DNA from: an uncultured Actinomycetes bacterium
GTDB taxonomy: Bacteria > Actinomycetota > Acidimicrobiia > Acidimicrobiales > Acidimicrobilacustridaceae
Length of the DNA stretch: 10,463 bases
Reading direction: 5' to 3'
Assembly: GCA_945957335.1 (NCBI GenBank)
Contig: CAMFLJ010000114.1
Location: 1-10,463, forward strand
In this document: piece after piece, positions 1 to 5,253 of the stretch
Position numbering within the stretch: the first letter of the stretch is position 1
Layout: every line of letters starts with the position of its first letter
The notes under the pieces: model-generated
Told to the model about the DNA's origin: nothing
The model's input: only the letters and a program-made list of their open reading frames with translations
The model's database searches: none
Program-made: the position numbers and the translations under genes

Positions 1-2315
1 CGGGCGGTGAAGGTGGCGCCGACGGCCGCCGTCTCCGGCACCCCGGCGGCGGTGAAGGCGGCGATGAGGCCCGCCTCGATCACACCCAGGCCTCCGGGCA
101 CCGGGGCGATGCCCCCGAGGATCGACGCGAACGAGTTGATCACCACCAGCTCGAGCAGCGAGAGGTGGGCGCCGTACATCTCGAGCGCGGCCCACAGGGT
201 GCAGGCGAAGAACACCTGGGCGATGAGGTTGCCGCCGAAGAGCTGCACGCCCTTCTTCGGCTCGCGCAGCACCTCGCGCAGGTTGGTCCAGGCGGTGGAG
301 AGCTGGGGGCGCACCATGTCGCCCACCTTGCGCCGCAGCCGCGGGATGAAGAGCACGACGCCGCTCACCACGGCGGCGGCGATGATCGCGATGAGGAGCC
401 ACTCGCCGCTGCCGCCCCCGCCGCCGCTGCTGCCGCCGGCGCGGTTGACGTCGTAGTCGCCCCAGGTCGCGGCCAGCCCGATCACCACGAGCACGGTCTG
501 GCAGACGATGGCCCCGATGGTGTTGATGGCACCCGAGCTCACGGCCACGGCCGGGCCGAGGCCCTGGCGCTGGAAGAAGCGCACCACCACGGCGAAGGTC
601 GCCACCGTGCCGCCGATGAGGCCGGTGAAGTTGTTGGCGAACTGCACGCCGATCACGGGCGTGATCGGCAGCGGCTTGCTCACCGACCCGAGCATGGCGA
701 TCGCCCCGCCGAACTGCGGGGTCTGGGAGAACACGATGACGACGGGCAGCCACCACCAGTTGGCGTCGGCGATCATCGCCGCGTAGTCGACCTGGGTGAG
801 CTCGCCGACGAGCAGGTAGACGCCGAGGGCCGCGCCGATGGCCATCGCCAGGTTGGTGGGTGAGATGCGGTGGAGCTCGACGAGCTTGGGCTCCTCGGCG
901 CCGGTGGCGGCGGTGACCGCCTTGCGCAGGCCGCCCACGACCTTGCGGGTGTCGTGGACCTGCCGTCGGAGCGACCGGGGGAGGGCCGCCGACTGCAGCA
1001 ACGGCAGGGTGGCGACCAGCCCGTCGTCACCCAGGCCGCGGCGGGCCGAGGCGATGGCCCGGTCGGCGTCGGTGAGCACGGTCGTGGTCACGAGGAGGGC
1101 GGCCCGGTCGGCGAGGCGGGTCTCGTCGGTGGGGGTCGGGTCGGCCACCGCGAGGTCGGTGAAGGCCACGGTGCCGTCGGGCAGGAGGCGCAGCTCGTCG
1201 GGCCCGAGCCCGCCGTGGGAGATGCCTGCGGCGTGGAGCGAGTCGAGTGCGGCCCAGGCCGCGTCGAGCACGGCGTCGGTGCAGCCGTCGGCGCCGAGCT
1301 CGGAGAGCAGCCGGCCGCGGGGCTGGCGCAGGACGAGCATGGCGTCGCCTCGGTCGCCGGCGGCGCCGGAGGCCACGACCCGGGGCGCCGCCACACCGGC
1401 CCGCTCGGTGAGCAGGAGCATGTAGGCGCGGTGCTCGATCTGACCGGTCCGGCTGAGCAGCAACGACGGGCCCGAGTCCTTGTAGGCGAGGAACCGCACC
1501 GCCTTGCCGAAGAACTGCGCGTCGGTCGCGTCGCGGCCGATCACCACGACCCGGAGGTCACCGCCGGCGTCGGAGGAGTCGAACGCCGCCTCGCCCCACG
1601 TCTGCACCGGGCTCGGCGCCAGCTCGCCGAGGTCGATGCCGAGCGCGGCCGCGTCGGCTCGGACGTCGTCGGTGGCGGGCACGCCGTCCGGCGAGCCGAT
1701 GGCCAGGTGCACGAGGGCGGCGACCGCCCACCCCAGGGCGAGCGAGCCGAAGACGCCGGCCGGGTAGCCGTCGGTGACGGCCACGGCGCTGACCGACACG
1801 CCCACGAGCAGGAGCCACTGCAGACGGCGAGCCGGGCGGGTGAGCTCGGGCGCAGCCGCGAAGAACACCGCGGCGAGCACCGCCAGGCGCAGCGTGGGGT
1901 ACTGCGGGTAGCCGGGCGGGGCGTCGGACAGGGCGGCCGGGGCGTCGATCCAGTGCTGGAGCCCGAGACCGACGGCGCCGGCGAGGGCGGCGGAGGCGAG
2001 GATCCCGATGACGAACCGCGGCCGCCGGGCGAGGACGGCGGCGAGCAGCAGCACGGCCACGGCGATGGCGGCGCCGGCGTCGTAGAGCAGCTGCAGCGCC
2101 GACAGCACCACCGAGGGCAGGTCGTCGACCAGCTGCTTGAACAGCACCTCGGCGTTGGAGAGGTTGCGGGCACCGATGGCCCCGACCAGCACCACCACCG
2201 CGCCGAAGGCGATGCGACCGACCTCGCTGGGCCGCCGGCGCAGGCCGCGGTCGGGCACGACCCCGAACAGGGCCCTCCAGCTCGTGGTCCGCTTCTGCGG
2301 CGTTCGTGCGGTCAT
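1..2315 (-). CDS. Flippase-like (LPG_synthase_TM/UPF0104) membrane protein with central degenerate kinase-like domain; 3' end missing
   Basis: Reads without a stop from ATG at 2315 to the left edge, giving 771 visible residues; the C-terminus is outside the window. Residues about 30-230 are rich in hydrophobic segments. Residues about 250-455 resemble a protein-kinase/aminoglycoside-phosphotransferase fold: a catalytic-loop-like HGGLGPDE at 367-374 and a DFG-like TDL with D387. The usual catalytic Asp, Lys and Asn of the HGDxxPxN loop are replaced, so this is probably a pseudokinase. From about 485 to the edge, several membrane segments end in PGGLGVIE (740-747), a hallmark of the LPG_synthase_TM family related to the MprF flippase domain. 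A Gly/Ser linker (GGSSGGGGGSG, from about 627) separates two membrane segments. No Shine-Dalgarno sequence is evident before the ATG, but no start codon lies further upstream in frame for at least 55 bases. Likely role (inferred): lipid or lipid-linked glycan translocation or modification in the cytoplasmic membrane. Substrate unknown. Confidence 0.85.
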   Translation of the reverse strand, partial: MTARTPQKRTTSWRALFGVVPDRGLRRRPSEVGRIAFGAVVVLVGAIGARNLSNAEVLFKQLVDDLPSVVLSALQLLYDAGAAIAVAVLLLAAVLARRPRFVIGILASAALAGAVGLGLQHWIDAPAALSDAPPGYPQYPTLRLAVLAAVFFAAAPELTRPARRLQWLLLVGVSVSAVAVTDGYPAGVFGSLALGWAVAALVHLAIGSPDGVPATDDVRADAAALGIDLGELAPSPVQTWGEAAFDSSDAGGDLRVVVIGRDATDAQFFGKAVRFLAYKDSGPSLLLSRTGQIEHRAYMLLLTERAGVAAPRVVASGAAGDRGDAMLVLRQPRGRLLSELGADGCTDAVLDAAWAALDSLHAAGISHGGLGPDELRLLPDGTVAFTDLAVADPTPTDETRLADRAALLVTTTVLTDADRAIASARRGLGDDGLVATLPLLQSAALPRSLRRQVHDTRKVVGGLRKAVTAATGAEEPKLVELHRISPTNLAMAIGAALGVYLLVGELTQVDYAAMIADANWWWLPVVIVFSQTPQFGGAIAMLGSVSKPLPITPVIGVQFANNFTGLIGGTVATFAVVVRFFQRQGLGPAVAVSSGAINTIGAIVCQTVLVVIGLAATWGDYDVNRAGGSSGGGGGSGEWLLIAIIAAAVVSGVVLFIPRLRRKVGDMVRPQLSTAWTNLREVLREPKKGVQLFGGNLIAQVFFACTLWAALEMYGAHLSLLELVVINSFASILGGIAPVPGGLGVIEAGLIAAFTAAGVPETAAVGATFTA

Positions 2316-2327
2316 CGGGTGGTGTGG

Positions 2328-2349
2328 CCCGGCGGCTCCGCCCGCCGGG
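2328..2349. repeat. Perfect 8-bp hairpin in leader of the membrane-protein gene
   Basis: CCCGGCGG at 2328-2335 pairs exactly with CCGCCGGG at 2342-2349 around a 6-nt loop. It lies 12 bases upstream of the ATG at 2315 on the minus strand, where a ribosome-binding site would be expected but none is seen. It could limit translation initiation or simply reflect GC-rich composition. Confidence 0.4.
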
Positions 2350-2355
2350 GTGGCG

Positions 2356-2418
2356 TGATCCTGGCACGTCGCGGTGGCACTGCGGGGCGCCGCCGGAGCG
2401 ACGGCTCTGGCAGGATCA
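2356..2418. promoter_or_regulatory. Divergent promoter region with mirrored TGsCAGGATCA elements
   Basis: The 128-bp gap between the divergent genes at 2315 (minus) and 2444 (plus) carries TGGCAGGATCA on the plus strand at 2408-2418 and TGCCAGGATCA on the minus strand at 2366-2356. They form an inverted repeat with one mismatch. Each includes CAGGAT, close to the actinobacterial -10 consensus TAnnnT, at 27 nt (plus) and 42 nt (minus) before the respective ATG. No convincing -35 boxes are visible. This may be a pair of divergent promoters or one operator shared by both genes. Confidence 0.35.
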
Positions 2419-2443
2419 GTCGTCCGACGACCGAGGGGGACCC

Positions 2444-2869
2444 ATGGACGATCCACGCACGCCGGGCGAGCGCGCCGCCGACGAGTGGGCGGTGCGCAAC
2501 ACGATCTCGCGCCTCGCGCTCTACGCCGACGGGGTGGGGTCGGTCGACCAGTACGCCGAGCTGTTCACCGAGGACGCCGAGTGGCTCATGCCGGGCGGCC
2601 CCCGCACCGGCCGCGAGTCGATCCGGCAGGGGTCGCACGAGCGGCGGGCCGCGGGTGGGGTGGGCCCGGGCAGCAACGCGCGCCACATGATCACCACCAT
2701 GGCCGTCGAGTTCACCGGGCCCGACGAGGCCGTGTGCGACTCGTACTTCCTGTTCCTGGTCGACACCCACGAGACGCCCCGCGTGCAGGGCGTCGGCTAC
2801 TACCACGACACCCTGCGCCGGACCGACGAGGGCTGGCTCATGGCCCGCCGCGAGATCACCTTCGGCTGA
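2444..2869 (+). CDS. SnoaL-like / NTF2-fold family protein (SnoaL_4 type)
   Basis: A 141-residue protein, a normal length for single-domain NTF2-fold enzymes. The N-terminal part (residues about 10-50) has the SnoaL_4 pattern: an Ile-rich helix, then Y27, an Asp and YAELFTEDAEW (37-47). The middle has ARHMITTMAVEF (79-90) and the end has GYYHDTLRRTDEGWLMARREITF (118-140), the usual GxYxDxLxRTxxGW strand pair. Family members include dehydratases, isomerases, cyclases and hydroxylating-dioxygenase beta-like subunits that work on small cyclic or polyketide-like substrates in a cone-shaped pocket. The specific reaction here is unknown. The start at 2444 is chosen over an upstream in-frame ATG at 2306 because GAGGGGGA lies 4 nt before it and homology begins here. 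It stands alone between a divergent and a convergent gene, so it is probably monocistronic. Its product may serve the neighbouring catabolic genes (inference). Confidence 0.85.
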   Translation: MDDPRTPGERAADEWAVRNTISRLALYADGVGSVDQYAELFTEDAEWLMPGGPRTGRESIRQGSHERRAAGGVGPGSNARHMITTMAVEFTGPDEAVCDSYFLFLVDTHETPRVQGVGYYHDTLRRTDEGWLMARREITFG

Positions 2870-2881
2870 CCGTCGTCCTCC

Positions 2882-2934
2882 CCGAAGCTGGCTCACGTGG
2901 CGCGGCCGGCCGTACCTGGTGAGCCACCTTTCGG
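2882..2934. terminator. Long imperfect stem-loop between convergent genes, probable bidirectional terminator
   Basis: CCGAAGCTGGCTCAC (2882-2896) is complementary to GTGAGCCACCTTTCGG (2919-2934) with a one-base bulge and a mismatch. The intervening GC-rich sequence contains its own GGCCGGCC self-complementary core. It sits between the stop codons of convergent genes at 2869 and 2947, the expected place for a shared terminator. There is no strong T-run on either strand, which is common in GC-rich actinobacteria. Confidence 0.6.
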
Positions 2935-2946
2935 AGATGGTCGGGT

Positions 2947-3813
2947 CTACGGGAGGCGGCGGCTGCCCGGGACGTCGACGCGGAGGGCGTCGACCCGGCC
3001 GGTGGGCTCACCCGAGCGGGTGGGCTTGTGGTGCTCACCCGAGCTGCACACGAACAGCGTGCGGCCGTCGTCGCCGCCGAGGGTGCAGGCCAGGGCGTGG
3101 AGGTCGTGGTCGATCACCTCGGTGACCACGCCGTCGCGGTCGAGGTGCACGACCTGGCCGCCGATCGGGTCGCAGGCCCAGACCCCGCCCTCGGCGTCGA
3201 CGCAGAGCCCGTCGGGCGGCGCGTAGGGGGCGCCCTCGGCCTGGGGGAGGGAGGCGAACTCGTGGCGCTCGCCGAACGATCCGTCGTCGCCCACCGTGAA
3301 GCGGGTGATGCGCATCGCCGCGGGCTCGGCCACGAAGACGTGACGGCCCTCGGCGTCGAAGGCGATGCCGTTGGGGCAGAACAGCTCGTCGGCGGCGGCG
3401 GTGACCGAGCCGTCGGGTGCCACCGCGAGCACGGCGGAGGCGAGGCGGCCGGTGGTGCCGTGCCAGGAGTCGAAGCCGAACTGGGTCACGTAGGCGGTGC
3501 CGTCGTCGGCGACGGTCATGTCGTTGCACGGCCACGCCGCGTACGGCCGCAGGTCGGCGTGGAGGGTGAGCGTGGTGCCGTCCCAGCGCCAGAGCTTGGC
3601 GTGCTCCATGCCGACCACCAGCAGGTCGCCGCCGGGCAGCCACCCGAGCCCGCCCGGGTCGTCGTCGTCGAGGGTCAGCACGACCTCGTCGGTGCCGTCG
3701 GGGCCGACGCGGTGCACCGCGTGCCCCCACATGTCGGAGAACCACAGCGCCCCGTCGTGCCAGCGGGGGCACTCGGGCAGGTGCAGCCCCGTGCAGATGG
3801 TCGTCGCGTCCAT
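2947..3813 (-). CDS. SMP-30/gluconolactonase/LRE family beta-propeller hydrolase
   Basis: A 288-residue protein, typical of the SMP-30/regucalcin/gluconolactonase family: a six-bladed propeller with one divalent metal at its centre that hydrolyses lactones or related esters. The expected metal ligands are present: E14 in LPECPRW, N97 in CNDMTVADDG, N148 in CPNGIAFD and D201 in PDGLCVDAEGGVWACD. Blade repeats of the form DGxxxVTQ / GRHVFVAE / GGVWACD run along the protein. There is no signal peptide, so it is probably cytoplasmic. The ATG at 3813 is chosen because GAGGGGGA lies 4 nt upstream; a reading frame extending upstream to 3966 would give a low-complexity, non-homologous N-terminus. It is divergent from the CoA-transferase gene 109 bp away. 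Ring-opening of a lactone intermediate is plausible, but the substrate is not known. Confidence 0.88.
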   Translation of the reverse strand: MDATTICTGLHLPECPRWHDGALWFSDMWGHAVHRVGPDGTDEVVLTLDDDDPGGLGWLPGGDLLVVGMEHAKLWRWDGTTLTLHADLRPYAAWPCNDMTVADDGTAYVTQFGFDSWHGTTGRLASAVLAVAPDGSVTAAADELFCPNGIAFDAEGRHVFVAEPAAMRITRFTVGDDGSFGERHEFASLPQAEGAPYAPPDGLCVDAEGGVWACDPIGGQVVHLDRDGVVTEVIDHDLHALACTLGGDDGRTLFVCSSGEHHKPTRSGEPTGRVDALRVDVPGSRRLP

Positions 3814-3922
3814 GGGTCCCCCTCGACCTCTCGGCGATGCGCCCGGCATCGTAGGCCGGGAGGGGGAGCAGCCCCCGTGGCATGCTCGACCACGTTCTGC
3901 ACCTCGACCACTGGGGGACACC
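3814..3922. promoter_or_regulatory. Divergent promoter region between SMP-30 and CoA-transferase genes
   Basis: This 109-bp spacer holds a minus-strand TACGAT (plus coordinates 3848-3853), a good -10 match 34 nt before the SMP-30 ATG. It lies within the inverted repeat CCCGGC (3842-3847) / GCCGGG (3855-3860). A second hairpin, GGGGG-AGCAG-CCCCC, lies at 3862-3876. The 9-mer CTCGACCAC is repeated at 3885-3893 and 3903-3911, 18 bp apart, just before the CoA-transferase start. No clear plus-strand promoter hexamers were found. Confidence 0.4.
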
Positions 3923-5110
3923 GTGCCGGGACCGCTCTCGGGCATCCGCATCCTCGACCTCTCCATCGCCCTGACCGGGCCCTACGCCGCGGCCCTCCTC
4001 GGCGACCAGGGGGCCGAGGTCGTGAAGGTCGAGCGGCCCGGCATCGGCGACCTGGCCCGTTGGGTCGGGGTGTCGGTGAACGGCGTGTCGGCGCTCTACC
4101 AGGCGTGCAACCGGGGCAAGCGCTGCATCGCCGTCGACATCTCCACGCCGGAGGGCGCCGAGGTCGTGCGGGCCCTGGCGGCCACCTGCGACGTCTTCAT
4201 CCAGAACTCGCGACCGGGGGCGATGGACCGGGCCGGGCTGGGGTGGGACGACCTCTCCGCCGGACGCGACGACCTCGTCTACCTGTCGCTGTCGGGGTTC
4301 GGCTCCGAGGGGCCCTACCGCGACCACGGCGCCTACGACACGGTGATCCAGGCCTACGCCGGGCTGGCCACCAACCAGGCCGACCCCGCCGACGGCACGC
4401 CGGTGTTCATCCGCCAGACCGCGGCCGACAAGATCACCGCCATGTACGCGGTGCAGGCCGTCACCGCGGCGCTGCTCGCCCGCGAGCGCGGCGCCGGTGG
4501 CCAGCACATCGAGCTGTCGATGACCGACTCGGTGGTGTCGTTCCTGTGGGCCGACTGCGGCGGCAACGAGCTGCTGATGGACGCCGACGGCTCGATGGCG
4601 TCCAGCTTCGTGCAGGGCTCCAAGCCGTTCCGCTTCGTCGACGGGTGGGGCATCGCCACGCCCACGAGCGACGCCGACTTCCACGGCATGTGCGAGGCGC
4701 TCGGCGTCGAGGGCCACGACGACCCGCGCGTCGCCACCATCGCCGAGCGGCGCAAGCACACCGATCTCACGGGCGAGATCATGAGCGCCTGCCACCGGGC
4801 GGCGGCGTCGCTCACCACGGCCGAGGCGTCCGAGCGCATGCAGGCCCTGCGGGTGCCGTTCGGGCTCGTCGTGTCCCAGGCCGACCTGCCCGACGACCCC
4901 CACGCCCGGGCCATCGGCCTGTTCGAGGAGTCGACGCACCCGGTGGCCGGGCGCCTGCGCCAGCCCCGGCACCCGGCCCGCTTCGCCGGCACGCCCGCCG
5001 TGCTGGGGGCACCGTCGCCCGGGTTGGGCCAGCACACCGACGAGATCCTCGTGGAGCTCGGGATGGGCGACCGCATCGACGCGTTGCGGGCGAAGGGGGC
5101 AGTCGCCTGA
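3923..5110 (+). CDS. CaiB/BaiF family III CoA-transferase
   Basis: A 395-residue protein of standard length for family III CoA-transferases, which move CoA from an acyl-CoA donor to a carboxylic acid through an aspartyl-CoA thioester. The N-terminal GIRILDLSIALTGPYAAALLGDQGAEVVKVE (7-37) is the family signature. Further conserved parts are NRGKRCIAVDI (63-73), FGSEGPYRDHGAYD (126-139) and GAGGQHIELSMTDS. The catalytic aspartate is D169 in AADKITAM, numbered as in formyl-CoA transferase. The start is GTG at 3923, supported by GGGGGA 4-5 nt upstream and by homology starting at once; an in-frame ATG at 3497 would add a meaningless extension running antisense to the SMP-30 gene. A stem-loop follows the stop and the hydrolase operon starts 143 bp downstream on the same strand. 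CoA activation of a catabolic intermediate is likely; the acid and the donor are unknown. Confidence 0.93.
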   Translation: MPGPLSGIRILDLSIALTGPYAAALLGDQGAEVVKVERPGIGDLARWVGVSVNGVSALYQACNRGKRCIAVDISTPEGAEVVRALAATCDVFIQNSRPGAMDRAGLGWDDLSAGRDDLVYLSLSGFGSEGPYRDHGAYDTVIQAYAGLATNQADPADGTPVFIRQTAADKITAMYAVQAVTAALLARERGAGGQHIELSMTDSVVSFLWADCGGNELLMDADGSMASSFVQGSKPFRFVDGWGIATPTSDADFHGMCEALGVEGHDDPRVATIAERRKHTDLTGEIMSACHRAAASLTTAEASERMQALRVPFGLVVSQADLPDDPHARAIGLFEESTHPVAGRLRQPRHPARFAGTPAVLGAPSPGLGQHTDEILVELGMGDRIDALRAKGAVA

Positions 5111-5120
5111 TCGGGGCCGG

Positions 5121-5139
5121 CGAGCCGACGGGTGGCTCG
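5121..5139 (+). terminator. Possible terminator hairpin after the CoA-transferase gene
   Basis: CGAGCC (5121-5126) pairs perfectly with GGCTCG (5134-5139) around a 7-nt loop, beginning 10 nt after the stop codon. An alternative pairing, GCCGA/TCGGC, uses nearly the same bases. No T-run follows (CACAACCCTTCTG), so termination may be weak or factor-dependent. It would separate the CoA-transferase transcript from the operon beginning near 5211. Confidence 0.4.
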
Positions 5140-5172
5140 GCACAACCCTTCTGACCAGGGGGAACAGGGAGA

Positions 5173-5191
5173 TGCTTGCACAGTGCAAGCA
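5173..5191. promoter_or_regulatory. Perfect 19-nt palindromic operator, probable dimeric repressor site
   Basis: TGCTTGCAC-A-GTGCAAGCA is a perfect inverted repeat with 9-nt arms and a 1-nt centre. It overlaps the -35 box of the putative promoter of the hydrolase operon, where a bound repressor would block RNA polymerase. Size and symmetry fit MarR- or TetR-type operators. The MarR gene at the end of the same operon is the natural candidate to bind it (inference). Confidence 0.7.
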
Positions 5192-5204
5192 ATGGCCGTA
5201 GGGT
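5176..5204 (+). promoter_or_regulatory. Putative sigma70-type promoter of the hydrolase operon
   Basis: TTGCAC at 5176-5181 (-35, close to TTGACA) and TAGGGT at 5199-5204 (-10, TAnnnT) are separated by exactly 17 bp. Transcription would start near 5211, about 43 nt before the ATG at 5254. The -35 box lies inside the 19-nt palindrome. Confidence 0.6.
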
Positions 5205-5214
5205 GCCGACGGAT

Positions 5215-5232
5215 CCCGGGACCGGTCCCGGG
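5215..5232. promoter_or_regulatory. Perfect 18-nt palindrome in the early leader of the hydrolase operon
   Basis: CCCGGGACCGGTCCCGGG is fully self-complementary. It would lie about 4-22 nt after the predicted transcription start and 21 nt before the first start codon, just upstream of the ribosome-binding site. It may be a second operator. As RNA it has no natural loop, so a stem would need to open at the centre. Its sequence is unrelated to the 5173-5191 palindrome. Confidence 0.45.
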
Positions 5233-5242
5233 CACAGCTCGT

Positions 5243-5249
5243 GGGGGAG
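5243..5249 (+). promoter_or_regulatory. Ribosome-binding site deciding the amidohydrolase start
   Basis: GGGGGAG ends 4 nt before ATG 5254. It fixes this start against an in-frame TTG at 5176, which lies inside the operator and upstream of the predicted transcription start. Confidence 0.7.
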
Positions 5250-5253
5250 CAGC

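Noticed and set aside
404..440. Gly/Ser-rich linker GGSSGGGGGSG in the membrane protein, resembling an engineered linker
   Set aside because: It is encoded by mixed GGC/GGG/AGC codons in native context between two membrane segments. Such natural low-complexity loops are common in GC-rich genomes.
870..2690. Long plus-strand open frame (606 codons) opposite the membrane protein
   Set aside because: Translation is Gly/Arg/Glu/His-rich with no family resemblance, and it runs antisense to a gene with clear membrane and PGGLGVIE motifs. Long antisense frames are a by-product of GC-rich codon use.
3035..5188. Long minus-strand open frame (717 codons) opposite the CoA-transferase and overlapping the SMP-30 gene
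   Set aside because: Low-complexity Arg/Gly/His composition, no recognisable domain, and it lies across two well-supported genes.
5172..5201. Nine-codon leader-peptide-like frame (MLAQCKQWP) with a purine-rich stretch upstream
   Set aside because: Its coding bases are the operator palindrome and promoter boxes. It lies upstream of the predicted transcription start and lacks the attenuator structure expected of a leader peptide.
5215..5232. Palindrome containing XmaI/SmaI and AgeI sites as a cloning-linker remnant
   Set aside because: Flanking sequence is continuous with a natural promoter and ribosome-binding site, and no vector sequence is adjacent. The only artificial sequence seen is the terminal adapter.
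5176..5253. Upstream TTG start adding 26 residues to the first amidohydrolase
   Set aside because: It begins inside the operator and -35 box and the extra residues are not family-like. ATG 5254 has a good ribosome-binding site.
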